7,309 nucleotides of DNA from Anaerolineaceae bacterium (GTDB lineage Bacteria > Chloroflexota > Anaerolineae > Anaerolineales > Anaerolineaceae), in NCBI GenBank assembly GCA_028699715.1, contig JAQVUC010000047.1:1-7309 (forward strand), written 5' to 3'. Below are positions 1 to 6,916 of this stretch, piece by piece. Position numbers and translations under genes: made by a program. The notes under the pieces were generated by a model. That model was given only the letters and a program-made list of their open reading frames with translations, was not told where the DNA came from and did not search any database. The first letter of the stretch is position 1, and the number at the start of each line of letters is the position of its first letter.

Positions 1-1332
1 CTCAAATCTTTACTTGAAAATACGAAACCAGCCAAACAAGCCAGACATGCCTGGTACTTGTACGATTTTGGCAATTCTGCCTATGCTGCAGTGATTCTGC
101 TTGCTGTTTTCTCCGCCTACTTTAAAAATGTAGTTGTCGGAGGTGCTGAAGGAACACGCTTCTGGGGTTGGGCGGTTGGTATTGCCGCTATCACGGTCGC
201 GCTGATTTCCCCTGTCCTTGGCGCGATCGCTGATTCCTCCCGATCCAAAAAATTATTTCTTTTCATTTTTACCGGGATCTCGGTTGTGTTTACGGCTATG
301 CTTTTCTTTGTGCGGGCTGGTGATATTGTCATGGGAATGGTGTTTTTTATCCTGGCTGAAACAGGCTACCGGGGAGCTCAGGTTTTTTATGATGCCTTGT
401 TGGTAGATGTCTCCACTCCGGAAACCATCGGTTACATCTCGGGTAAAGGTTGGGCTTTTGGTATGTTGGGCGGCGTGGCCACTTTGTTGATTGCCGTTGT
501 CCCCATGCAGTTGATTGGTAATGATTTTATTCCCTACACCTTTGTAATCACCGCTGTGATCTATGCCCTGTCGTCCTTGCCCACCTATTTCAGAGTCAAA
601 GAACACACGCCTGTGCTTCCTATCCCCGAGGGAGAAACATTGCTTTCTAATTCCTTCAAGCATTTGGGTGAAACTTTCAAAGAGATCAAAACCTACAAAG
701 AATTTTTGCGTTACATGATCGCCTTTTTGATCTACAACGACGGCATCATGATGTTGATGGATTTTGCTGCCATCATTGGCGGCACACTCTATGGTCTGAA
801 CCAGGTGCAGTTGATCATTTTTGTCATAATCATTCACATTACCGGGGCACTGGGAGCGCTGTTCTTTGGAAAAATTTCCGACAGCAACAGCAGCAAAAAA
901 GCAATCATTTATTCCCTGGTCATCCTCATCCTTGCATTGGCTTGTCTGTACCTGATCGATACGATGATTGGTTTCTTTGTCGTCGGAGCTTTTGCTGGTT
1001 TTTCACTCTCAGGCGCTCAAGCGGTCAGCCGGACAATGGTCAGTCAGTTAGCCCCGAAAAGCAAAACCACCGAATTTTACGGCTTCCTTTCCGTGGCCGG
1101 ACGGACTTCCACCTTTATCGGGCCGCTTGTGTTTGGAACCATTTCCTATAATATGAACAATTATTATGTGGCTCAGGGGATGGAGCAACTGGCAGCTGAG
1201 CAATTGGGACAGCTTTGGGGTATCGGTTCAATTTTGGCCTTCTTGGTTATCGGCCTCGTGATCCTTTTGAGTGTTCGCGAAGTTACAGCCAGCAATCCCA
1301 TGGAATACAATCAAAAAGAAGTGGAGATTTGA
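1..1332 (+). CDS. UMF1/Atg22-like MFS transporter, 5'-truncated by the window edge
   Basis: This is an integral membrane transporter of the major facilitator superfamily, UMF1 branch (bacterial relatives of yeast Atg22). The frame is open from base 1 and gives 443 residues. The TTG at 58 is not the real start, because the family's N-terminal signature WYLYDFGNSAYA begins upstream of it, at residues 18-29 of the visible protein. UMF1 proteins are roughly 430-460 residues, so only a short N-terminus is probably missing. Other family marks are a loop with SPVLGAIADSSRSKK (about 70-84) after the second helix, FYDALLVDVS in the fourth-helix region (about 129-138), GKGWAFGMLGG (about 148-158) and YNDG (245-248) in the second half. 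Hydrophobic segments fit about 12 helices, with a charged central loop near residues 198-235. The substrate is unknown: yeast Atg22 exports amino acids from the vacuole, but that should not be transferred to this protein. The stop lies one base before galE, so the two are likely cotranscribed. Confidence 0.9.
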   Translation, partial: LKSLLENTKPAKQARHAWYLYDFGNSAYAAVILLAVFSAYFKNVVVGGAEGTRFWGWAVGIAAITVALISPVLGAIADSSRSKKLFLFIFTGISVVFTAMLFFVRAGDIVMGMVFFILAETGYRGAQVFYDALLVDVSTPETIGYISGKGWAFGMLGGVATLLIAVVPMQLIGNDFIPYTFVITAVIYALSSLPTYFRVKEHTPVLPIPEGETLLSNSFKHLGETFKEIKTYKEFLRYMIAFLIYNDGIMMLMDFAAIIGGTLYGLNQVQLIIFVIIIHITGALGALFFGKISDSNSSKKAIIYSLVILILALACLYLIDTMIGFFVVGAFAGFSLSGAQAVSRTMVSQLAPKSKTTEFYGFLSVAGRTSTFIGPLVFGTISYNMNNYYVAQGMEQLAAEQLGQLWGIGSILAFLVIGLVILLSVREVTASNPMEYNQKEVEI

Positions 1333-1333
1333 T

Positions 1334-2344
1334 ATGAAAGTACTTATTTCTGGCGGTGCAGGCTACATAGGCAGCACAATTGCCTCAGTCTTGATTGACG
1401 CAGGGCACACTCCAATTTTATTGGATTCCTTGGTGACAGGCCGCAGGGAATTCACCAAAGACCGGATTTTTTACGAAGCTGACATTTCAGATCGGGCTAT
1501 GCTGCGGCGAATTTTTTCGGACCATCCGGACATCGTCGCCACCATTCATTGTGCCGCTTTGATCGTTGTGCCGGAATCTGTGGCGCGCCCTTACGACTAT
1601 TACCGCGAGAACGTGGTCAAGTCCATGGAATTCTTCAAGACCCTGGCTGATTTGGGTTATCCAAGAGTTGTTTTCAGCTCTTCCGCGGCGGTTTATGATG
1701 TTGTCCCTGGCTTTATGGTCACCGAGGAATCACCTCTACTGCCACTGAGCCCTTACTCGCGCACAAAATATATGATGGAAATGGTGTTGAAAGACTTCTG
1801 CCAGGCTTATGGATTGAAGGGTATCGCCCTCCGGTATTTCAACCCCATCGGCTCCGACCCGAAAATGCGCACCGGGCTGCATATCCAGCATCCCAGCCAT
1901 TTGATTGGTAAATTGGTTGAAGTTTCCATGGGGAATGAACCGGTATTCAATCTTACCGGCATTGACTGGCCTACCCGAGACGGCTCCGGCATCCGCGATT
2001 ATATCCACGTTTGGGACCTGGCTTTGGCGCACCTCAAAGCTGTGGAAAACTTCGACAAAGCCATCCAGGAAGGCTCCGAAGATGGCACCGAATACACCGT
2101 GATCAATCTGGGCACCGGCAATGGTGTGACGGTAAAAGAATTCCTGGTCGCCTTTGAAGAAGTGGTGGGCAAGCAGCTGCCGGTTTCAATTCAACCTCCT
2201 CGTCCTGGCGATATCGCCGGCGCTTACGCGAACGCTGACAAGGCCTGGCGCTTGCTGAGCTGGAAAGCTGAAAAAACAATTGTTGAAGGCATCGCCGACG
2301 CGCTGCGCTGGGGTGAGATCAGGGAAACAATTATCCACTATTAA
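1334..2344 (+). CDS. galE: UDP-glucose (UDP-hexose) 4-epimerase
   Basis: This is a cytoplasmic NAD-dependent short-chain dehydrogenase/reductase that interconverts UDP-glucose and UDP-galactose, and possibly their N-acetyl forms, for glycan synthesis. The protein is 336 residues, a normal GalE length. The Rossmann motif GGAGYIGS is at residues 7-14. The catalytic Ser lies in SSSAAVY (S117) and the YxxxK pair in YSRTK (Y141, K145). The family signatures LRYFNPIGSDP (166-176) and DGSGIRDYIHVWDLA (216-230) are present. The ATG at 1334 is chosen because GGAG at 1323-1326 sits seven bases upstream and because the protein then begins directly with the first strand of the NAD fold. A longer frame from 1271 would overlap the transporter and add 21 residues with no role. 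The position matching E. coli Tyr299 / human Cys307 is Ala297, suggesting a broader substrate range. The gene follows the transporter by one base and is followed by a terminator-like hairpin. A related 4-epimerase with another preferred sugar cannot be excluded. Confidence 0.93.
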   Translation: MKVLISGGAGYIGSTIASVLIDAGHTPILLDSLVTGRREFTKDRIFYEADISDRAMLRRIFSDHPDIVATIHCAALIVVPESVARPYDYYRENVVKSMEFFKTLADLGYPRVVFSSSAAVYDVVPGFMVTEESPLLPLSPYSRTKYMMEMVLKDFCQAYGLKGIALRYFNPIGSDPKMRTGLHIQHPSHLIGKLVEVSMGNEPVFNLTGIDWPTRDGSGIRDYIHVWDLALAHLKAVENFDKAIQEGSEDGTEYTVINLGTGNGVTVKEFLVAFEEVVGKQLPVSIQPPRPGDIAGAYANADKAWRLLSWKAEKTIVEGIADALRWGEIRETIIHY

Positions 2345-2368
2345 AACCAACTTCCTTTTTTAGATTCC

Positions 2369-2398
2369 AAAGCCCTTTCACACAAATGAAGGGGCTTT
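2369..2398 (+). terminator. Hairpin terminator after galE
   Basis: AAAGCCCTTTCA (2369-2380) pairs with TGAAGGGGCTTT (2387-2398) across a six-base loop, giving a 12-bp stem with one G-U pair. The stem ends in its own three T residues and is followed by the A/T-rich ATCATTAATTT rather than a clean T run. It lies 25 bases after the galE stop and before the next promoter, which suits an intrinsic terminator of the transporter-galE transcript. Confidence 0.75.
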
Positions 2399-2462
2399 AT
2401 CATTAATTTCAGGTTCATATGTAACAAAAAATTTATTTTTTTCGGCAGCTCATTTTGCGTGT

Positions 2463-2490
2463 TTGGTGAAGAGTATCTATCCTTTATAAT
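2463..2490 (+). promoter_or_regulatory. Probable sigma-70-type promoter for the 105-residue gene
   Basis: A perfect TATAAT stands at 2485-2490, 22 bases before the ATG at 2513. With a 16-bp spacer the -35 element would be TTGGTG (2463-2468), which matches only the TTG half of the consensus. A strongly A/T-rich stretch at 2425-2442 lies further upstream and could help polymerase binding. The expected RNA start near 2497 would leave a short leader carrying the ribosome binding site. This is read from sequence only. Confidence 0.6.
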
Positions 2491-2512
2491 AAAGCAAAGT
2501 AAAGGAGTCTGA

Positions 2513-2830
2513 ATGAGTATTATTAACCGACTGATTGGCGAACCAGAAATACGAGCGCTTAACTCTCACCAAAAAGCTGAAGTGAACAAATTGATTGACC
2601 AGTTGGTCAAAATTGGAAAAATGGATGACTTTTTATCCGTTGTTCCGGGGGGTTCTTTTGACCTGCAGTGTCACCACAGGGACGCGAAGATGATCGGCCG
2701 CCGGATTCATGAGATTGGCGGAGAATCTCTTATGTGGGCTGTCCGTCAAACAATCAAATATAAGCTCAAAGATGTCATGGCGGAACACCTGGATCACTGC
2801 TGGAAGGGCATCGGCAGCTGGGAAGCTTAA
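2513..2830 (+). CDS. Hypothetical protein, 105 residues, Cys/His-rich
   Basis: I do not recognise this protein. The gene is convincing: a strong ribosome binding site, AAAGGAG at 2501-2507, lies five bases before the ATG, and a consensus -10 box precedes that. The 105-residue product is charged and soluble, with no signal peptide or membrane segment. The N-terminal 40 residues look helical (HQKAEVNKLIDQLVKIGKM, 19-37). A Gly-rich turn VVPGGSFD (43-50) follows, then C53-H54-H55, H66, a second probable helix around 72-92, and H92-x2-H95-C96. The two Cys/His groups could form a metal site, but that is inference. The gene stands alone between the galE terminator and the ridA promoter, so the context gives little clue to its role. 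No clear terminator follows it. Confidence 0.75.
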   Translation: MSIINRLIGEPEIRALNSHQKAEVNKLIDQLVKIGKMDDFLSVVPGGSFDLQCHHRDAKMIGRRIHEIGGESLMWAVRQTIKYKLKDVMAEHLDHCWKGIGSWEA

Positions 2831-2990
2831 GCAATCTCAGGTTTCAAGTACTTTCTGACCCCTGTAGTCTTTTCTGAGAAACAATTACCTAAATCTTGCT
2901 TTGGCAGTGGCGCAATGTTTCTTTGAAAGTTAACATACTCCATGTTCAGAGCGTATGGTTGTTTGATAGAGTGAGCCCAGGCGGACTGAA

Positions 2991-2999
2991 TGTTATAAT
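2991..2999 (+). promoter_or_regulatory. Extended -10 promoter upstream of ridA
   Basis: TGTTATAAT (2991-2999) matches the extended -10 pattern TGnTATAAT exactly, 31 bases before the ridA ATG. No good -35 hexamer sits at the usual 16-18 bp distance: GTGAGC is at the 17-bp position, and TTGATA at 2963-2968 is about 25 bp away, which is too far. Extended -10 promoters commonly do without a -35. This is the best candidate for driving the ridA-to-femAB run. Confidence 0.6.
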
Positions 3000-3021
3000 A
3001 CGAAAAATCCACTGAATGAAA

Positions 3022-3025
3022 GAGG
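3022..3025 (+). promoter_or_regulatory. Ribosome binding site that sets the ridA start
   Basis: GAGG, within AAAGAGG, lies five bases before the ATG at 3031. The alternative in-frame ATG at 3016 has no purine-rich site upstream and would place this site inside the coding region. The start at 3031 is therefore preferred. Confidence 0.7.
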
Positions 3026-3030
3026 TTCTG

Positions 3031-3459
3031 ATGAGTCATGACGTTACCAAAAAAGAAAGTATCACCTGCGACGCTGTCCCAGCCGCGATTGGACCATACT
3101 CTGTTGCGGTTTCCACAGAATCGCTGATCTTTATTTCTGGTCAACTCGGATTAGATAAAAATACCGGCAACCTGGTTGAAGGTGGCGTCCAGGCTCAAAC
3201 AAGACAGGCTCTGACGCACATGAAAGCCAGCCTGGAAAGTGTCGGTGCCGGCATGGAAGATATGGTCAAAACAACCGTGTTTTTGCTTGACATGGGTCAA
3301 TTTGCTGAGATGAATGCGGTTTATGCTGAATTTTTTAGTTCAGATTACCCAGCCCGTTCCGCGATCCAGGTAGCAGCTCTGCCAAAGGGCGGCATTGTGG
3401 AAATTGAAGCGATTGCGATAAAACCAAACCCAGCCAAAAAAGACAAGGACTTCAGCTGA
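3031..3459 (+). CDS. ridA: RidA-family enamine/imine deaminase
   Basis: RidA (YjgF/YER057c/UK114 family) is a small cytoplasmic trimeric enzyme. It hydrolyses reactive 2-aminoacrylate and related enamines/imines, released by PLP enzymes such as threonine/serine dehydratase, to keto acids and ammonia. The 142-residue product carries the family marks: AIGPYSVAV with Tyr23, FISGQLGLD (34-42), the substrate-binding Arg109 in PARSAIQVAALPKGG, and the acidic Glu126 in VEIEAIAI. These match Tyr17, Arg105 and Glu120 of the canonical enzyme, so it is probably active. A lysine-rich tail of about 12 residues (131-142) makes it longer than the usual 126-130. The gene is first in a tight run with envelope genes: the glycosyltransferase start lies five bases after its stop. 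That context is odd for a metabolic housekeeping enzyme and may reflect shared expression only. Some family members are not deaminases, so the exact substrate is open. Confidence 0.92.
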   Translation: MSHDVTKKESITCDAVPAAIGPYSVAVSTESLIFISGQLGLDKNTGNLVEGGVQAQTRQALTHMKASLESVGAGMEDMVKTTVFLLDMGQFAEMNAVYAEFFSSDYPARSAIQVAALPKGGIVEIEAIAIKPNPAKKDKDFS

Positions 3460-3464
3460 TTTAA

Positions 3465-4484
3465 TTGGCAGAAAACCAAACTAACGTGTCTCCTTCTGTA
3501 TCTGTGATCATTCCATGCAGGAATGAAGAAAAAACCATCCACCTGGTCCTGGAAGCGCTGCGCCAGCAAACTTTTCCAATCGAGGAGCTGGAAGTTGTCA
3601 TCGCGGATGGTTTTTCAACTGATGGAACCAGACACGCAATCCAAAGCTATTCTGAATCAAACCATGCGTTAAAGATTAGACTGGTAGATAACCCTAAAAA
3701 AATCATCCCGGCCGGCTTGAACACGGCCATAAAGGCTGCAAGTGGTCAACTAATTGTGCGAATGGATGCGCACTCCCTGCCAGAACCAGATTACGTTGAG
3801 CGTTGTGTAAACGCTCTTCAGGCAGACTTGGCTGAAAATGTAGGTGGGGTTTGGAACATCAGCTCCCGCAATGACAGCTGGATCGCCCGTTCCATTGCCG
3901 CGGCTGCGGCTAATCCCCTGGCTGTGGGGGATGCGCATTATCGTTTCACCAACAAAGCAGCTTACGTAGACACTGTGCCGTATGGTGCTTACAGGCGCGA
4001 GCTCTTTGACAAAATTGGACTGTTCGACGAAAGCTTGCTTGCCAATGAAGACTACGAGTTCAACACGCGCATTCGCCAATCTGGCGGGCGAATTTGGCTG
4101 GACCCGGCTATCCGCTGTACCTATTTTGCCCGACCCAATCTCAAGGCTCTGGCAAAGCAATATTGGGGCTACGGCTATTGGAAAGCTCAAATGCTCAAAC
4201 GCTATCCAGACACCATCCGCTGGCGCCAGGCCTTACCGCCTTTATTTGTTTTGGGCGTGTTGTTGCTTGCTATCCTTGGTCTGTTTTGGAGACCTGCCTG
4301 GATCCTGGTTGGCAGCGTTATTGCACTATACTTGGTGATTCAGTTGATTTCGGCGATTTCGATCGCTAAGAAACAACAGGATCTAAAACTTAGTTTTGGT
4401 ATCCTATTGGCGACCTTAACCATGCATTTTGCCTGGGGAAGCGCGTTAATTGTTGGTTTAATATCAAAACCCGACAGGAAGTGA
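3465..4484 (+). CDS. ExoA-like family-2 glycosyltransferase with C-terminal membrane anchor
   Basis: This is a membrane-attached GT-A fold glycosyltransferase (GT2), most like the succinoglycan ExoA type. It probably adds a sugar from a nucleotide donor to a lipid-linked glycan at the cytoplasmic face. The 339 residues start with SVSVIIPCRNEEKT (11-24). Nucleotide-binding Asp49 is in IADGFSTDGT, and the DxD-equivalent is D101-A-H103 in VRMDAHSLPEPDYV. The likely catalytic base region is NEDYEFNTRIRQSGG (194-208). Three hydrophobic segments (about 257-274, 278-300 and 310-333) form the C-terminal anchor. The start is TTG at 3465: the codon just before it is an in-frame TAA, so nothing further upstream is possible. 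The nearest purine-rich site, AAGGA at 3445-3449, is 15 bases away. Translation is therefore probably coupled to the ridA stop five bases upstream. Donor and linkage cannot be read from sequence. Confidence 0.9.
   Translation: MAENQTNVSPSVSVIIPCRNEEKTIHLVLEALRQQTFPIEELEVVIADGFSTDGTRHAIQSYSESNHALKIRLVDNPKKIIPAGLNTAIKAASGQLIVRMDAHSLPEPDYVERCVNALQADLAENVGGVWNISSRNDSWIARSIAAAAANPLAVGDAHYRFTNKAAYVDTVPYGAYRRELFDKIGLFDESLLANEDYEFNTRIRQSGGRIWLDPAIRCTYFARPNLKALAKQYWGYGYWKAQMLKRYPDTIRWRQALPPLFVLGVLLLAILGLFWRPAWILVGSVIALYLVIQLISAISIAKKQQDLKLSFGILLATLTMHFAWGSALIVGLISKPDRK
4476..4479 (+). promoter_or_regulatory. Ribosome binding site that sets the sugar transferase start
   Basis: AGGA at 4476-4479 is seven bases from the ATG at 4487 but only one base from the in-frame GTG at 4481, which overlaps the previous stop. 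The ATG is therefore the likely start. Confidence 0.7.
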
Positions 4485-4486
4485 AC

Positions 4487-5914
4487 ATGGCAGAGAAGTC
4501 AAACAATAAGTCAACGGGGCTTTTTCGCCTTGAGCGAGGCGAACAACGGGCGCTCTTGGTTTTTGGTGACCTTTTGGTTGCGATTCTCGCACTTGTAGTA
4601 GCAATGCTTTTTTGGGCTGAAGGCGATACCTGGTTCGGTCTTACCCTGGAGTTTTTGCGAACCCGTATTCCTGGCTGGTTTTACTTTTTACCGCTGTTGT
4701 GGATGGTTTTGCTGGTGGATTCTTATGATGTCCGCAAATCGAGTAATCTGATCACCACCCTGAAGACACTCGCAATTTCATTTCTTGTTGCTATTGGGAT
4801 TTACCTGGCTATCTACTTTGCTTCTCCACCCAACTCTCTTCCCCGTTTGGGTGTGGCCATATTCTTTGTCTTGGCTGCAGTCTTCACCCTTCTCTGGCGT
4901 CTGGTTTACGTGAAATTGTTTGCTACAGTCAGTAAGCAAAAAAGAGTCCTGATCATTGGTGCGGGCAGAGCGGGTACAGCACTGACGCAAATCGTCACCG
5001 AGCAGGATCCTCCCCCCTTTACTCTGATCGGTTTGATCGATGATAATCCAGACAAGCTGGGGACATCTGTTGAGGGCTTCCCAATTCTTGGCAATCACAC
5101 AAATTTACATGAAATCATTGAAAATCAAAATATTACCGACTTAATTTTGGCTATTTCAAACGAAATGAACCACGGTATGTTTCAAAACATCCTGACCGCC
5201 CAGGAGCAGGGGATGAACATGGCGACCATGCAGGACACCTATGAATCTTTGACCGGACGCGTTCCGATTTCCTTGTTGGAATCTGATTGGGTCATCCGTT
5301 CCTTTATTGACCGGACCCCAACCAGCGGTTTTTATCGTTTGGCCAAGCGTCTGATTGATTTGGGCTTGAGTCTTGTTGGTATGATTGGCTTGATCGTGCT
5401 TTACCCTTTTATTGCGCTTTTGATCAAGCTGGATTCCAAGGGACCAATTATTTTCAAACAAACCAGGTTAGGCCGCAGCGGCATTGCCTATACAATTTAT
5501 AAGTTCCGAACCATGAAAGATAGCTCGGATATGGAAAAAGAAGCCCTGGTTACTGCTTCTAATGATCCCCGGGTTACAAGGGTTGGCCGTTTGCTGCGCA
5601 AAACTCATCTGGATGAAATCCCTCAAATCATTAATGTGTTACGTGGGCAAATGAGTTTTGTAGGTCCAAGATCAGAACGCAATGAATTGGTCAGCGTTTT
5701 CCAGAAAGATGTGCCTTTTTATCGCGCCCGCATGTTGGTAAAACCAGGCATTACGGGTTGGGCTCAAATTCATCAGGCTTATGCTGAAACGGTCGAAGAG
5801 ACTGCCATCAAGCTGGAATATGATCTTTACTATATCGAACACGCTTCGATCATGATGGACATTTTGATCATGCTGCGCACAATAACCTCCGTTCTGGGCT
5901 TTAAGGGTCGCTAG
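4487..5914 (+). CDS. Polyprenyl-phosphate sugar-1-phosphate transferase (polyisoprenyl-phosphate hexose transferase family)
   Basis: This inner-membrane enzyme starts a glycan repeat unit by moving a sugar-1-phosphate from a UDP-sugar to undecaprenyl phosphate. The 475-residue product has the full-length WbaP-like plan. Four hydrophobic segments (about 22-43, 63-79, 92-112 and 121-144) come first. A Rossmann-like domain follows with RVLIIGAGRAGTAL (153-166) and IGLIDDNPDKLG (181-192). The C-terminal catalytic domain begins at about 282 with a hydrophobic segment (about 290-313). Catalytic-domain marks are KGPIIFKQTRLG (318-329), KFRTM (339-343), the Asp-Glu dyad D376-E377 in HLDEIPQ, MSFVGPRSE (389-397), VKPGITGWAQ (418-427) and KLEYDLYYI (442-450). 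The normal MSFVGPRPE proline is Ser here, a mild change. The gene lies two bases after the glycosyltransferase stop and one base before the first femAB gene. The transferred sugar (Glc, Gal or an N-acetyl sugar) cannot be told from sequence. Confidence 0.94.
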   Translation: MAEKSNNKSTGLFRLERGEQRALLVFGDLLVAILALVVAMLFWAEGDTWFGLTLEFLRTRIPGWFYFLPLLWMVLLVDSYDVRKSSNLITTLKTLAISFLVAIGIYLAIYFASPPNSLPRLGVAIFFVLAAVFTLLWRLVYVKLFATVSKQKRVLIIGAGRAGTALTQIVTEQDPPPFTLIGLIDDNPDKLGTSVEGFPILGNHTNLHEIIENQNITDLILAISNEMNHGMFQNILTAQEQGMNMATMQDTYESLTGRVPISLLESDWVIRSFIDRTPTSGFYRLAKRLIDLGLSLVGMIGLIVLYPFIALLIKLDSKGPIIFKQTRLGRSGIAYTIYKFRTMKDSSDMEKEALVTASNDPRVTRVGRLLRKTHLDEIPQIINVLRGQMSFVGPRSERNELVSVFQKDVPFYRARMLVKPGITGWAQIHQAYAETVEETAIKLEYDLYYIEHASIMMDILIMLRTITSVLGFKGR

Positions 5915-5915
5915 A

Positions 5916-6914
5916 ATGGATTTTATTGATTCAAAGAAGGAAAAGGCTGAGAATCTGCCAGAGATAATCCCTTCACCGCATCTACTTCAACTCCCGGAAT
6001 GGGCGGAATTCAAGGCACATTTCGGTTGGCGCAGCGCCATCGTCCGTTCTCAATCGGCAGAAGCTCAACTTTTATTCAAAACTTTGCCGATGGGTTTTTC
6101 CATTGCCTACATTCCCAAAGGTCCTTTGGGATCTGACTGGAAAAGTCTGTGGCCGCTGATCGACGAGGAATGCCAACAAAGAAAATCCATTTTCTTACAG
6201 GTTGAGCCAGATTTGTATCTGCCTTTGCCTGCTGATATTTCAACTCAGTTTTCTGAAGGCTTCATTGAACAAGAGAAAACCATCCAGCCCCGTCGAACGG
6301 TGATAATTTCACTCGAGCCCAGCGAAGAAGGTTTGCTGGCGGGTATGAAGCAGAAAACACGCTACAACATCCGTTTGGCAACCAAGAAAGGTGTCAGCGT
6401 CCAGCTCACAGATAATGTTAAAGGCTTTTACGACATGATGCTGACCACCGGTAATCGCGATGGTTTTGCGGTCCACAATCTTGATTATTACCAAAAGGCC
6501 TATGACATCTTTGCTCCCAAGGGCAAATGTGCCCTGCTGCGGGCTTCTCACGAAGGGCAAGATCTGGCCTATCTGATGCTTTTCCTTTCGGGAAAGCGAG
6601 CCTGGTATTTTTACGGTGCTTCGGACAATAGCCAGCGCAACCTGATGCCCACTTATTTGTTACAGTGGGAAGCGATGCGATGGGCAAAAGAACACGGCGC
6701 GCTTGAATATGACCTCTGGGGCATTCCGGATGCAGATGAAAGCGTTTTGGAAGCAGAATTTACGAAACGATCGGACGGGTTGTGGGGTGTTTATCGTTTT
6801 AAACGGGGTTTCGGTGGTGAAATTGTCCGCACCAGCCCGGCTTTTGTTCGGGTTTATAATCCCTTGCTGTACCGCATCTATGAAAAAATACGTTCCAACC
6901 GGGCTGAAGATTGA
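5916..6914 (+). CDS. FemAB/FemX-family aminoacyltransferase, first of a tandem pair
   Basis: This is a cytoplasmic member of the FemAB family (peptidoglycan interpeptide bridge formation, double GNAT fold). Such enzymes move an amino acid from aminoacyl-tRNA onto the stem peptide of lipid II or UDP-MurNAc-pentapeptide. The 332 residues include LLQLPEWAEFK (23-33), AYIPKGPLGSDW (64-75) and FLQVEPDL (93-100). The segment KQKTRYNIRLATKKGV (145-160) begins the second half. YFYGASDNSQRNLMPTYLL (231-249), EYDLWGIPD (264-272) and VYRFKRGFGGE (292-302) follow. All are typical of FemX-like proteins. No long coiled-coil arm, as in staphylococcal FemA, is obvious, which favours the FemX type. The ATG is one base after the sugar transferase stop, with AAGGG at 5903-5907 eight bases upstream. 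The amino acid is unknown. A role in adding amino acids to the surface glycan instead of peptidoglycan is possible from the context. Confidence 0.9.
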   Translation: MDFIDSKKEKAENLPEIIPSPHLLQLPEWAEFKAHFGWRSAIVRSQSAEAQLLFKTLPMGFSIAYIPKGPLGSDWKSLWPLIDEECQQRKSIFLQVEPDLYLPLPADISTQFSEGFIEQEKTIQPRRTVIISLEPSEEGLLAGMKQKTRYNIRLATKKGVSVQLTDNVKGFYDMMLTTGNRDGFAVHNLDYYQKAYDIFAPKGKCALLRASHEGQDLAYLMLFLSGKRAWYFYGASDNSQRNLMPTYLLQWEAMRWAKEHGALEYDLWGIPDADESVLEAEFTKRSDGLWGVYRFKRGFGGEIVRTSPAFVRVYNPLLYRIYEKIRSNRAED

Positions 6915-6916
6915 TC

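Noticed and set aside
58..60. TTG as start of the transporter
   Set aside because: It would cut the conserved WYLYDFGNSAYA signature, and the frame is open to base 1. The real start is outside the window.
253..837. A 194-codon open frame on the minus strand opposite the transporter
   Set aside because: It lies wholly antisense to a clear UMF1 gene. Its product is rich in His, Gln, Asn and Lys with no domain, as expected from reverse-reading membrane-protein codons.
1271..1333. A longer GalE start overlapping the transporter
   Set aside because: It adds 21 residues before the NAD-binding strand, whereas the ATG at 1334 has a well-placed GGAG and the normal family N-terminus.
2847..2885. Possible terminator after the 105-residue gene
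   Set aside because: Only very short inverted matches (such as TTTC/GAAA around TGA) are present, with no GC-rich stem and T run.
3750..4190. A 146-codon open frame on the minus strand opposite the glycosyltransferase
   Set aside because: It is antisense to a strongly supported gene, has no ribosome binding site I could pick out, and has no recognisable domain.
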